Source: Fomes fomentarius (lineage: Eukaryota > Basidiomycota > Agaricomycetes > Polyporales > Polyporaceae). Taken from it: DNA of 64,000 bases. Shown piece after piece: positions 33,911-45,718 of this stretch (its first letter is position 1; every line of letters begins with the position of its first letter). Both the position numbers and the translations under genes were made by a program. The stretch lies in assembly GCA_022606135.1 (NCBI GenBank), contig JABYQN010000002.1:2666001-2730000 (forward strand). Direction: 5' to 3'. A model generated the notes under the pieces. It saw only the letters and a program-made list of their open reading frames with translations. It made no database searches and was not told the DNA's origin.

Positions 33911-36690
33911 CTAGTACTGTCGCGTTGCGAGAGCGCGGATCTCATACAGATACGAACGATCCGGCTCCGAGAAGACGTCGTGGCCGACAGCGAGCCAGTT
34001 CTTCAGCTCCGAGCGGTGCCGCTCTTCAGCGGCCCGGCACTTCTCGACGAAGGTGTCGTCGACGTCGCAAACCATCGACGCGCGTGAGCACCGATCGCTT
34101 TCGCTCTCAGACATGCTTCGCGTGTGGCTCCGCGCTGGACTTGGCGCCTCGACGCGCGATATTGATGAATTGGATGACTTGTCGGACGCGGCGGTGAATC
34201 CGGATTGTGGTTGCTGGCTTGCGCGGATCGTAGCGCCGCGTGCCTCCCAGTCGTCATCATCTTCATCGTCGGCAAGGTCGGCGAAGACGTCGGGCTCCTC
34301 TTCGTCTGGTGGCAGAGTGGATATCCAGCACATGCGTTGGGGGTCAAAGATCATGTTACCGACCACGCGAGCACCAGAGGCAAAGGAGCCCACAGGGGAG
34401 CCTATTGATGAACCAGTGAGGTGGGTGATGAGTGCTGGTCGGGATGAGGTGCCGACAGCGGAATCGAAATCTCGAAGAGCTTGATCGTTACCCTCCCATC
34501 GTAGGGTTATTGGGTTCCACTTCATCTCTCCAACGACTGGAAATACCACGATAAGTATCTTGTATACCGGGGGATGAAACTGGAATTGGCCTACTTTTGG
34601 TTGCGCCAGCGCCACCCAAATTGCGGATAAGAGTCGGTTTTCTCCTCGTATATGATGGAGAAGCAACCTTCTTCTTCTTCGCACTGAGTTCCGCATCCTT
34701 TGTACGCTCGAGTTGTGAAAGAGCCACAGGCTTTGAGGGAAACTCAATCCGGCTGGTGCGCTTGAGAGTCTTCGAAGGCCCTGGCGCCCTTGACGATTCT
34801 GCAAAAGCGCTGACATCAACCACTGGTCGCCATGGAACAAATGAACACCGGACTCACCACTGCCACTGCCAGAAAAGTCTCGTTTGCCTTTACGCCGTAT
34901 AGTGCCCGTTGCGGAAGCGTCGGAAGACTTGGGATACGACGCTCCTGGTATGCGATTCCCGTAGCCTTTTGGCTGCACTCGATATTGGCCCTCCTTCTCG
35001 CGGTCTGTAGGTAGGTCATCAAAGCCATCAAGCTCCGTGCCATCGCCGTATGTGCGTTGTCGTTTTGGCTTCTTCAGCACCTTTGACGCATTTGGCAGAC
35101 TGGCACTCGAAGTATGCCTTGACTTGACAGAGGCCGCCGACGATGCGGCGGAAGGTGGGCGAGATGTTGGTCGAGATGGTGGGCGAGCGGGAGGGAATGG
35201 TGACGTTGAGCGGGTGAGAGGTACGGCGAGAGGGGGAGCGGAAGTAGGGAAAACATTGGAAATTGGGGCGCGAGCCTTCATGCGTGACGATGATGTCGGC
35301 ATCGTCAGCCTGAGGGCCGCAGGATTCGATGATGGTGTCGAAGGTCGTGTTGGCGGAACATTGTATTCCAAGCCGTACAATCGGCTAGTGGTTGCAGTAT
35401 GCGCCTTCTTCGCCTTCGACGATGCTGTTGGGGCTTCGTATCGAGCTATAGACGCATGGCTTCCTTCCACGGGACCCGACCCAGAGCCTGATGCTTGGGC
35501 TTGATTGGATTCCGTCAACGAGGGCAAGGAGGCCTTACGACCCAGTCTTCGCGTTTGTGGGGGCGATACGGGCTTAAGACCTGAGGTCGACTTCTGCACG
35601 CGCAAGCTCCCTGGCTTGGCTGCTAGGAAGGTCATTGAAGAGGGCGACGCGACAGCTTGGCTGTACGTCTGCGAGCGAATTGGCTGTGCGGTCCTGCTCG
35701 GAGGAGAGGCGGGGGAGCAGTGATTCGACGGAGTTGCGACATGGAGGAGATTGGGGGATTGCTAGGGGACTTTGCACGATCGCCCTTGAGGCGGGATGGT
35801 GGACGGAGGGCGGCGGGAGGGCGAGGTGGCGCGCTCTTGCTCCGCGATGAGGCAGTAGATCGCATAACGGTCTGGGCACTCTGGAGAAGGCGACTAGGAC
35901 TGAGCTCGACGTCGTTGTCGATTACGAGCCCAATCTCGAAATCATCCTCTGGGTCTGGACTGACGACCTTGACCCTGTCGTCACCAAATGCGGTCCGCTT
36001 CTTGACTTCGAGGATCTTTCCAAGCTTCTGCGCACCGTGGCCTGTCTCGAAGAGCCCCGATGGGACGTCCAGACCCTCAAGGATGTCCTCTTCCTCTTCG
36101 TCCTCTTCAGTCTCCGTCTCTGGGAGGGATGCCGAAGTGTAATTGGAGGATGGGGAGTTGTCGGCGAACCCAAAGGTGGAGTAGGCATCTGAAGATTGTG
36201 AAGACGAGGTCTGGTCCTTGTCGCCCCATTCGAGGGATGACTTGGAAGTACGGTGGGCAAGGGATAATGGTCGGAGGGAGAGCGTGGTAAGATCCGAGGG
36301 AAGTGCGAAGCCGTCTTCGAAGTCCTCGTCGATAGGACTCGGCGGGGGTTTGGAAGGGAAGGGCATCGGGAGTGCAGTGACCTTGATGGTCGAAACGCCC
36401 TCTTCGTCTTCGTCGTCGTCAGGAGAAGGAGAAGGCGGGGGACGGATGGTGAACATTTGGGAAGCATTTTTGGCCGGTGCTGACCTTGCAGCCATGTCCT
36501 TGAGGACTTGCTGAGCCTTGGCCCCGCCCGTCTTTCCCAAGTTCATCTCCATATCCCAATCCTCGTCTTCCTCCTTATCTGATTCGGCATCCGAAGCATG
36601 GATGGAGTCGCCGTCAGGAAAGTCGAAGTCGGCGTCGGGCCATTCCTCCTTCTGGAGTACGATGGTTGGAGCAGGGATGGTAGTGGTCAT
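33911..36690 (-). CDS. byr4: Byr4/Bfa1-type cytokinesis checkpoint protein
   Basis: In fission and budding yeast this is the scaffold subunit of the Bub2-Byr4/Bfa1 GAP that holds the SIN/MEN GTPase Spg1/Tem1 inactive at spindle poles. Four exons: 36690-35667, 35622-34858, 34798-34595 and 34536-33911, giving 872 residues. The start is MTTTIPAPTIVLQKEEWPDA. An acidic conserved head (DFDFPDGDS, DEDWDMEMNLGKTGGAKA) is followed by a long Ser/Pro-rich middle. The diagnostic C-terminal block reads KPTLIRNLGGAGATK, then GEMKWNPITLRWEGND, ITHLTGSSIGSPVGSFASG, RVVGNMIFDPQRMCWISTLP and DEEEPDVFADLADDE. The first intron is only 44 nt (35666-35623). Without it the gene looks like two overlapping frames, so automated annotation could split it. 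The two conserved ends support a single gene. Confidence 0.87.
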
Positions 36691-37067
36691 AGTGGTGAAA
36701 CAATAGCCTAGTAGTTGCACAGTATTACGCCCGTAGACGGCAGAGATTAGAGTGTAGCTGTCGGTAGGATTCAAGAGAGGTGAGGGAGCGGAAGGAGTTT
36801 TACTGGCCCTTCATGGGTGCTTTGGTGGAGGGCGAAGTAGAAGAGAGAAAGACAAAGGCGGCGCCGGCGATGTTGGCGGTGTGGCGAGAGGAGCGAGGCG
36901 TCGAGTGGCAGAAAAAACAGCGGGTGCCTCGTGTAGTCGAGAGAGGTGTGCAAACAGCGTTGGCGATGGGAATCCTCTCTCGGGGCTTGTCTCCACTCGG
37001 CCCAACCTAGGCGCACAAACACTCCCTCCGTGTACAAACACTGCCAAACACACGTGTATTATCGTTC
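36691..37067. other. Intergenic between tandem minus-strand genes
   Basis: This is the byr4 promoter and the NRDE2 3' flank. No TATA box or repeat is evident. Confidence 0.45.
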
Positions 37068-40000
37068 CTAATACGGCATCAAGCGCCGCAGCTCCCGCGC
37101 ATTGTACTCAATCTCGTCCTCTCCCTCCTCGCCCTCCTCGCCCATCCCGTCCTCGCCCTTATTGTCTCCCCACTCCTCAACCACTTCGTCCAGCCCCACC
37201 CGCATTCGCACACCGCGCTCCGCCATCGTGTCCGCGAGCTGGTGCAGTTCTCGCTTGTCGAACACCGCTCGCAAGGGGCCAAAGGCCAGTAGATACAACT
37301 CTGTAGTTTTCAGTTTGTCAGCAACTCTTGTAATCTAAATGAAAATGTCGGTCGCATATCACTCACCCTTCACTAGCGGACATTCGCCTACCGCGCGGAA
37401 CAGCAGCTTCTTCGCCCGCTCCGGCTTCCCCGCGCGTATCTCGAACATTACGAACAGCTTCCAGAGGATTGCACTCCCGCGCGTCCTGTATGAAAAAAAC
37501 GCTCAGCTCGAAACACGTTGTCTCATGTTCAAGGTTGCTGGAGCTCACCTGTCGTCCTCGACGGCAGCGGAAAGTCCGCCCCGGACACGCTCGACCTCCG
37601 CTTCCCAACGCCCCGTCTCCCAATTCGCGACCCAGACTTCTGCGACTCGCCTTGTAATCCCCTTCTCCTTCCCAGTCCCGTCGACTGCAGTCTCTCCCAG
37701 CATCGCCCGCACACGGCCCCATACACCCTGACCCCTCTCCGCCTCGAGGAATATTCCTAAAATTGCGGTGTTGTTCGGGTACTGCTCCACCGCCCGTTCG
37801 ACCCGTTCACGTAAGAGCGCGGGAGGCGTCGGACTTCTGAGAATGACCACATAGTTGTAGAGCAGTACCAGTGACGCTACCGTCAGGCCCTCGTGAACCC
37901 GTGTGCCGCTTTCCAGAGACCCAAGATACGAGTCGATAAGGTTGAGTGCCGACTGCGGGGAAGACGTCAGGAGCTCAAATAGTGCAGAAAGCTTGATCCA
38001 TGTCTCGCGCTCTCTGCAGGAGGATCGCGGCAGTTGTTGAGTCAACAGTGTTTCAATTTGCCGCTTCGCCCGTACGATGGCAACGCCCCCTGAGCCGGCC
38101 ACTCCGGAGGACCGAATAATGACCTCCCGTGCGGCATCTTCGTCCCGCGCAAGCCATTCCATTTGCGCCCAATCCCACCACATCGCTGCCTCGCCAGGGC
38201 GATTCTGGAAAGTGGTGCCCAATACGGTTTGGTATACTTTCCGTGCGTCATTGATTCTGCTACGGATGATTTCCAGACGAGCATGAGCAGCCCAGTGTGA
38301 CAATGAGTCCGGTGCTTTAGCAAGCAAAGCCTTAGAGACCTTCAGAGCGCTACAACGCCATCAGATCGAGATATATGAGCGTATACAAGGGATGAGGCTC
38401 ACTTCTTAACGCTGGCTGCAGCCTCAAATGCGAGATTCAGCACATCCCAGTGGACGTCATCCCCTGCTATCCTGCACCGTCTGAAAATCTCCCTGACCAG
38501 GCTGGCGTCAACATCTCGAACGTCTGCGCTGCTCCACATCGTCCATTTCTGAGAGCCGAAGACTTCGAGCGGAGCGATAGTCTCGTAACCCCAATCCTTG
38601 ACAGGCCCGAACCCGCTCCCATACTGTCGTTCCCGTCCGATCAGTACACCCGCCTGGGCGTCCGCGGTGATACGTCGTACGGAACTATCGGCTGGGAACA
38701 CTGATGCTAGATAGGAAGACGAAACAAGAGACGAGCAAGCCCATCGGTCATCTGAATTGTCGCCAGTATGTTCCGAGAGAGATGCAACGAAGCCAGGAAC
38801 ATGCAGGCCTGCGAACGCAAGCCATATCCGACGAAAGAGGTCGTTTGCCTGTCGAGTGCGCAGAGATAGAAGAAGAGATCGAATATCAGAGAAGAGCACA
38901 ACCGCATACGGGTCTGCGCTCTCGTCATCGTCGGCAGTGCGCAGGGAGAAGGTATGGGTACGGTCGGCAGAAGTCTCGGAAGCCGCCCAGCTGGAATATG
39001 GATCCGAACCCCGCGAGTCATCTTCGCCATGACTAGAGATCAGTGGAGGTGGTTGTTCTGCACGGTTGGAAGCTTCCCAAGCCGCCCAACCGATTGCCCA
39101 AGGCTCGCCCGTGCGTGGTACCTCCGAATCCCAAAATTCTTCCAACGCGTCCAGTTGATCCTCGAATGAGGCGGGGGATAGCTGCTGTGGGACGAAGAAC
39201 AACCTGCAGTTATATGAGATTAGGGGCTGAGCCAGATGCAAACTACTCACAGCTCCGCTTGCGCCTGGAATAGCGCATTAGCTCGCTCATTGTAGCCTAG
39301 AACCAAGTCAATATGCTGCTATACGCACCCGCGATCACGCACATACCTGCGTCACGCAATGCGACAGCCGCTCTCCAGAAAGACCTCAACAACCCAATCT
39401 CATCTCCGCGGGACATGAGTGCCTTCGTCACACGCGCGTAGTCTTCCACGATGCTTTCTAAAAGGGTACTCGTGTTCCGGACCCTCCAGTCCAACCAGGC
39501 TATCCAAATATCGGTGTCGTCGACCTTGACAGCATCTTCCCATTCTGCGCTAAGCTGGTCGCGTTGCCACAGCTCCTCTCCGGCCCTTATATACTTGAGA
39601 CGGAGTGTTTTAGAGCGTGTATTGTCAGGATGCGCGGATAGAGCGCGTTTGAGCACGGACAGCGTAAGGTCAGCACGAACTCTGTATGCGTGCTTGGAGG
39701 CAATGGGGACAGTGGAGAGAGTATGGGATAGCAAGGAGAGCCAATTGGATACGTCTTGAGGGTCAGCAGCAAGCTTCTCTTCCAGTGACTTGAGTGTAGA
39801 CTGCAACGATGACAGAAGTATCGTGTCCGCGTCGTCATCAGAGCTGGCGCTCGCTTCGGAGTGTTCAGAATCGTCCGATTCATACGGCTGCTTGGTCATT
39901 TCAATCTCGCGATATGCCTGATCGTCCTTTGGAGGGCGGTTGGTGGTGATACGGAGGAAGCCGTCGATCTCCCGGTATTTGTACTTGTCTTCTGAGGACA

Positions 40001-40753
40001 CAAGCAGTCTGCGTGTAGGTTCCGCAACGAGCATATGGAGGGAAGCTGGGTCTGTTAGCGCAGGCATCTGTCATCAAAAGGAACAAGTCATGCCCTGGCA
40101 TCATAGTATTTGCAGAAGGAAGGCGCACCTTGCGTCGGCCAAACGGCGCGACTTCGAGTCCTCCGCGTCCCCGGTGCACGACGGATAGTGCGGGGCTGAG
40201 ACCAAGCACCTTCCGTCCATCTTACGATTCGTTAGTTTTCGCTGAGAGACCATGCAGACGACTTACATCCAACCAAGCGATACCTCGGTACATCACCTGC
40301 ATACAGGCCACCGTAACGTACGTTCAACGGATCTCCCCTGCAGTCCGTGAAGTACACTAATCCCGACCTCGCGCTAGTCCTCTCCACGCCATCTCTTCTT
40401 TGGATCCGGTCCTCCTCCATCTTTCGCCGTTCATCGTGGTCGGCAATCGGTCGCTCGTGCCTCCTCGGAGAACGTGAACGGGAACGACTCCTCCGCCACG
40501 CGCCTGTGCTCGCGGACCGTTCCTCAAGCCTCTCCTCTTTATGTTTCTTCTTCCTCCTCTCGCCACCGTCTTCGCCTTCCTCTTCCCGCTTTACCCGCTT
40601 GTAATGCTTGATTTCCTTCTTCTTCTTCTCCTTCTTCTCCTTCGTCTCCTTCTTCTCTTTCTCCTGTCGGGCGGTTCGCGTACTGGGCCCCGGTTCAAGG
40701 TCAGGGAAAGATGAGAAGGTGGGCTGGAAGGAAGAGAATGTCGGTGCAGACAT
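37068..40753 (-). CDS. NRDE2: NRDE2 family nuclear RNA-surveillance protein
   Basis: NRDE2 proteins work in nuclear RNAi (nematode) or with the MTR4/exosome machinery and splicing (fission yeast Nrl1, human). The start is MSAPTFSSFQPTFSSFPDLE. A basic, Lys/Glu-rich head with an SR-like stretch (RRSRSRSRSPRR) follows, then GDPLNVRYGGLYAGDVPRY and an intron. The conserved NRDE-2 block contains DQAYREIEMTKQ, DVSNWLSLLSHTLS, LSVLKRALSAHPDNTRSKTL, LWQRDQLSAEWEDAV and DIWIAWLDWRV. A long HAT/TPR-like helical repeat region runs to the end (HWAAHARLEIIRSRINDARK, ILWKLFVMFEIRAGKPERAK, LLFRAVGECPLVK, ELYLLAFGPLR). About seven short introns separate the exons, and the protein is about 1050 residues. The C terminus is acidic (EGEEGEDEIEYNARELRRLM). 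No break is seen. Confidence 0.9.
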
Positions 40754-41134
40754 GGCTATAGCATATATAGGCGTTCTGACACGGCCGTCGTTGAGGTATA
40801 GGAGTCAGAGTCGACAGTAGCCTGAGTAGGACACAACCAGGACGGAGCCGCGACTCAACGACTTATGCGTTGACGCTCAATCAAAAGCTGTTACATTATC
40901 CGCCCAATATGGAAACTATAGTGAACATAGTGATCCAGCAGTCCCATGCTCTGGATCGCCCTTATAGGGCAGCCAAAGTGATGCACGGCATGAAGAGGTA
41001 TACACACTGACGTGCAACGATAGAATTCTCATACGCCGGATGCACGCTAGCTAGCGCGATTCAATACATTGTACACTAGAATGTCCCGGAATCGAGTGGT
41101 TTACTACGCTACTAAACGAATTACCGCCCATATT
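40754..41134. other. Intergenic between NRDE2 and the P450 array
   Basis: This is the NRDE2 promoter and the 3' flank of P450 copy 1. No feature was recognised. Confidence 0.45.
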
Positions 41135-43550
41135 CTACTGCGCGACTGAGACGCGAAGCGGCATGGCAATGCCTAAGTTCATCTTGTCTCGAACCAACGG
41201 AATCATGATACCGGCGGGCACGCGCATGATATCGTACTTCTCCTCTGGAAGTCCGAACTCGAACCGTTCCAACAACTCCGCAGCGAGGGCTTGCATCTCG
41301 ATGAGACTGGAAAAGTCGACTAGCTTGAGCTTGGTATGTGAGCGAATCATTCAAGTTTTACTCACGAGAAGCGCCATCTATTCGCAAGAATGATCAGACA
41401 CACTCCGCTCACAAGGACCTAGGTTGTGTATGAGTACTCACCCAATACACGCCCGAATCCCGGCAGCTAGCCGATATACAGTCAGGTACTGTTGAATGGG
41501 TGAGTTGGCTACTACTCACAGAAGCTCATCCTGTCAGTTCGAGGTTCAGCATCCGAGTCTCTGTGGTAGATGACGAGAACAAGGTACACGTACAGATTGG
41601 CAAAAACACCGACTCTGGTCTGCTTGGTTGTGTCGATCCGCAGGAAGCGATCCGGGTCCCATTCATCCGCACCTTTGCCCCAGACAGAGGACAACCTAGC
41701 AAGACCATATCAGATAGGCATTGTAGTCACATATAAGCGATACATCATACCTATTGTACCCACACAACGATGCACTGATCCATTGGCCCGCTTTGACAGG
41801 GATAGCATCGATTACCTCCCCATTCACAGTGGTAATGGGCTCAGAGAGCGGGATGATGTCATCCTTGACCGCTACTCGTTGCAGATTGAACACGATAGGA
41901 TGGACACGGAGGGTCTCCTGTAGCAGAAGCCCAATGTTAGTTCATGGGCTTAATCATACGAGGTTGGTTGGTACGCATACCTTGATGGCATTCAACACCG
42001 TGGTCATGGAGTCGAGGTCGTCGATGGTGAAGCGATCGCCACCACGTGCAATCAACGCCGCCTTTGCTGTTCTGATCTCCTCACGCATCCTGGTCTGATA
42101 GCTCGGATGTTTTGCAAGCTCCCAGAACATCCAGGACAGCGTACTCGCGGTCGTTTCGTGTCCAGCGAAGGTCAGGGTCTGCATCTGAGCCATAATCTCT
42201 TCATGTTCTAGTTGGGTTTTGGGATTCTCGGACATATTGGCTCGGACTGAGATCCGGAGAGATGCAGTCAGAGACGTGCGAACTACCGGAGTCGAGGATA
42301 CTCACTCAAAATGCTCAACACGTCCTTCTGGTCGTTGTCCTTGCTTGAGACCTGTTTCATTTTCTCGTCCAGAAGTTGGCTCCCGATCTTTTCCAGAGTG
42401 CGATAGGTGTGACGGACACGACGTGTTCCCTTGTTCGGAGTATACCTGACAATATTCAATAACGGGTCCGGAAGGTAGTTCCACATCGTTCGGTAAAAAA
42501 TCAGCCACTTGGGAATATGAAGCCCGGTATCGACGCTGAGGGCATTAGTCAGAACGCGATCAACGGTTTTCACACGGAGTGAGGCTCTTACAGAAGGTTG
42601 TTATATACCCTGGACATTTCACTTCCCGTGTCATCCAATGCGCCATAATTATAGTCGAAAGCGGCTAGTCAGAACCCGCGATTCAGAGTACAGCTCATTC
42701 GACATTACGATGTGGCTCCTTGATGCTCACCGGCTCCTATGATATCGAGAGTCGTCCTTGCTAGCCACTTGTTCACGAACACCGTTTTTTCCGATGTGTC
42801 AAGAACTTCGGCTTTCCATTTCTCGCACATCTAAGAGGACGTATATAACATCATATATAAAGGATAAGCTGGGAATGCACACCTTCAGACCAATATCCTG
42901 AAACAGAGTAAGGAAGGTCCGCAGCTGCGGCGCACTGAAAGCGGGGTTCATGATCTTCCGTTGGCGCTGATGAGTCTCTCCTGGAAACAAATGTTCAAAT
43001 TCAAAGTCATAACCATCGATGATCGTGGGTCGTACCTCCCACAGTTACGATTCCTGGACCAAGGAAGTTCTTGGTCAACTGGGTTATATCTCGTCGTTTC
43101 GCGTAGTTGTACCCCGATTTGTGGAAGATATGTTGCAAGGCCTGACGTGAAGTTAGCCACGTGCTGATTGATATGTACCGACGATCCTACCTTAGGATCG
43201 GCGGTCATCAACACATCAGTCTGAGATCACAGTGAGCTATGTATCCCTCGGGGACAGTGTCGACATTAACTAACCCCAAGGTGACCACTGAGCCGCCACG
43301 TCGCTCCATACTCTTTGATACACGCAAAGTCGATGTCTCCGACTTCTTCCTGGCGATTGAGCGCAACGTCATGACCTGCAAATGCTTCGTGAGACTCTGA
43401 CCAGATAATTTAGAAGCAGGGCCACGTGCCGAAGATCCAGGAGGGCGACGCAGGTCCTCGGATATATTTTAGTGACCGGGAACGACGACGGGCGAGAATG
43501 CTGCCAAGCGCAATGGCAGATAAAAGAATCGCCAGTAGCAGAGGTTGCAT
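41135..43550 (-). CDS. Cytochrome P450 monooxygenase, copy 1 (apparently intact)
   Basis: Heme-thiolate monooxygenase anchored in the ER membrane; the substrate is unknown. The start at 43550 gives an N-terminal anchor (MQPLLLAILLSAIALGSILA) and then RRRSRSLKYIRGP with the Pro-rich hinge. About a dozen small exons follow: DVLMTADPK, the C-helix-side segment KIMNPAFSAPQLRTFLTLF, WLARTTLDIIGA, YRTMWNYLPDPLL, I-helix FAGHETTASTLSWMFWELAK, ExxR helix ETLRVHPIVFNLQRVAVKDD, WDPDRFLR, heme loop AGIRACIG (Cys codon at 41447-41449), and the C-terminal exon EMQALAAELLERFEFGLPEE ending in PLRVSVAQ. No premature stop was found. The first intron appears to use a GC donor (FG junction, GC-AG). This is one of three tandem paralogues on the same strand and the only one with all key motifs. 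Confidence 0.88.
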
Positions 43551-44307
43551 GTTGACAGGAGAACAGTATAGAGGAGCACGGAGGTCTACCGTCGCCTGCT
43601 GCAGACTTTTATTACTGGCGGAACTCGCCCCGCTTACAAGCACAGTCTGACCGATAGAGCTTCGCATGGTAGACGTGCGAAAGGTGCGCAGTGGAACATG
43701 AGAACTTTTATGCAGCTCGGCTGCAGTGTTCCACACGCCAAAAGATGCTCTTGTTTGTCACCTATCACGGGTATGGATCAGAGTAGTAATGGTTTGCATT
43801 GCAGCCAAAGATGCACCCGAGGGGCACTCACGAGGTCATGTTTGATGTGAGAGTCCATTAAACGGCCGGAGTAGCACGCTGACTCCGGAGCTCCAGGCTC
43901 GAATAACCTAATCGGAATATGAGCGCAGAGGAAGATACAAGCATCAGTCAAAGTCCATTAATAAGGTGGGAAAGTACCCTGACACAAAGGAACTCCACGA
44001 AGCGGCAGCAATTCGAGAGCCGCGATGAATTGGGGACTGGATGAATCACCGTAATCATGATGCCGATGTACAGTAAGGCGCCATTTTCTACGCTTGAAGA
44101 CGGTGACGATCGGGTTGGCGGACTCGAAGCTCATGAACCATCACAGAGCCTTCACGTGGATGTTGTAGGATTAGTGCGTGGTGGCGAAGGCACTGGTCGA
44201 CTTACTGAGTTGACATAGGCTTGCTTAGCTCTCGTACGGCAGAGTGCAGCTGATGCCACTACCGGGAATGGAAAGTGAGGTTGTGGCAACGTTGAAGACC
44301 GTGCAAT
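43551..44307. other. Upstream region of P450 copy 1
   Basis: A TATA-like AATAAAAG lies on the minus strand near 43604-43612, about 55-60 bp before the ATG. The remainder has no recognised feature up to the hAT target duplication. Confidence 0.4.
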
Positions 44308-44315
44308 GCTAAATC
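44308..44315. repeat. Left 8-bp target duplication of the hAT element
   Basis: GCTAAATC directly precedes the left inverted repeat. The matching right copy at 50880-50887 is GCTAGATC, 7 of 8 identical. Eight bases is the hAT superfamily length. Confidence 0.65.
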
Positions 44316-44345
44316 TAGTGATGTGCCGGGCCAGGCTTCAAGCCC

Positions 44346-44350
44346 GCAAG
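44346..44350. repeat. 5-bp target duplication (left) of the Ty3-type element
   Basis: GCAAG immediately before the 5' LTR is repeated exactly at 50043-50047 immediately after the 3' LTR. Confidence 0.85.
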
Positions 44351-44615
44351 TGTTACGAACATTCCCAATTTGGTATATATTTTCAAACTCCGCGCTTGCG
44401 CGCCCGTTGTCGTCTGTACACTAGTTTCACTCCGCTTGTGCTTTCTGATTCGTGCTGGAACCTGCTGTAGATACACGAACTCTGTGCATGTATTTAATAG
44501 AGAGTTCTTAATATAAAAGTGACCAGTCGAGCTCGGAGAAGCCTCCAGCTTCGACTTGGTGCATTTTCCGCTCATAGCCGTGCTTAGTCACGCGTAGCCG
44601 AGTGTCGCCGTATCA
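44351..44615 (+). repeat. 5' LTR of the chromovirus
   Basis: 265 bp, starting TGTTACGAAC and ending CGCCGTATCA. A TATA box (TATAAAA, 44512-44518) stands 35 bp before AGCTTCGACTT (44547-44557), which I infer to be the transcript start because it matches the primer site after the LTR. Confidence 0.9.
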
Positions 44616-44616
44616 T

Positions 44617-44627
44617 AAGTCGAAGCT
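44617..44627 (+). other. Self-priming primer-binding site
   Basis: AAGTCGAAGCT, one base after the 5' LTR, is the exact reverse complement of AGCTTCGACTT inside the LTR (44547-44557). No TGG-type tRNA primer site is present. In the Tf1/sushi group the first 11 nt of the RNA fold back onto such a site and prime reverse transcription; both the length (11) and the position match. Confidence 0.75.
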
Positions 44628-45150
44628 CCCTTCCCGGACCGCAGGGACAAGCGGATTACCCCACACCCGGACCGCAGGGTTTAGCGGAACTACCTTACCA
44701 TCTATACGCACCGTTCCCTAGTACAGCCGCGACTGGCTTGTATCTACACGGCCGCTACCGTCACTGCGAACTTTTGGGCGTCTCGGTAAATCCTGTGGGA
44801 AACCCAGGTTCGGTCGCTTTTTGCCGGCGTGCCTCATACCCTGACCCGGTCACTGAGGGCGGCTCACAATTGCGCAAACGCGTGGAGGTCCCCCGTCCTA
44901 CTCAGTACATAGTTATTACTTCTTACTTACATTTCCTGCGAGGGGTTGAGACCTCGAGGAACCGACGTCCGGATCAAACGTTTCGAAAATCTTATCTAAT
45001 CGCAGTGATACGGGGGTACGGCCTACGGCTGCGTGAGGATTTGATCGGAGATCCCGAAGAAGTGACGTCACCATTTCCTTCCACACTTACCGACACACCC
45101 GGGCCATATCGTTATCTACGGATTCGGTCCGATCCGACACGCCACCCAAT

Positions 45151-45718
45151 ATGACGCAACCAATCATGATGACGGAACAGCAGTTTGAGAGCTTCCTCGA
45201 TAGGATCGTCAATCAATGGCAGCCGATACAGAGCGATCAGAAACTCAAACCAGAGTCCCCACTCACGTTCGACGGGGATAAGTCTAAATATAGGACTTGG
45301 AAGAGTCAGATCGCGCGGTATATGTCCACTCGAGCAGCCGCCAACCGTCATCAAATCATCACTTTTCTCATGTCCAAAATCCACGGAGAGCGTGTCAACC
45401 AGTGGGTCAACGCATACACCGACCTACATTTCAATTCAGCCAATGGATTTAGACCGCGCGGGTGCCGCGCGAGTATGCTATAGTTGCGGGAGGAGGAGAG
45501 GAGATGCAGCGCCGGGCTGCACCAATACATGGCATATAACGTATCGTGCTGCAGGGGCTTCAGCGGTCAACACGCAGCAGCCGACACCACAGCAGCCGGT
45601 ACCGCAGCGGATGCGCGCTATGTGGGAAGAGGATAGCTTCCGTGAGAATGTACGGAAATGGGCAGCGGAAGATCCAGATTCGTTCAAACAGGCGGGTTTT
45701 GGATTCGGGTCGGCGTAA
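45151..45718 (+). pseudogene. Gag remnant with internal deletion and frame change
   Basis: The first part (45151-45483 frame) starts MTQPIMMTEQQFESFLDRIV and has the capsid-type segment LTFDGDKSKYRTWKSQIARY. After about 95 residues it runs directly, in another frame, into the region normally near the gag C terminus (PMDLDRA, then a zinc-knuckle-like CYSCGRRRGDAAPGC). The usual capsid middle is missing. The knuckle also lacks its histidine, since the CCHC spacing reads C-x2-C-x10-C. This gag could not make a normal particle. Only what is present is described; the original length is not known. Confidence 0.75.

Noticed and set aside
34003..36514. Multiple frames across byr4 (e.g. 34053-34484, 35922-36467)
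   Set aside because: Antisense or shifted shadows; the Byr4 motifs lie in one spliced minus-strand path.
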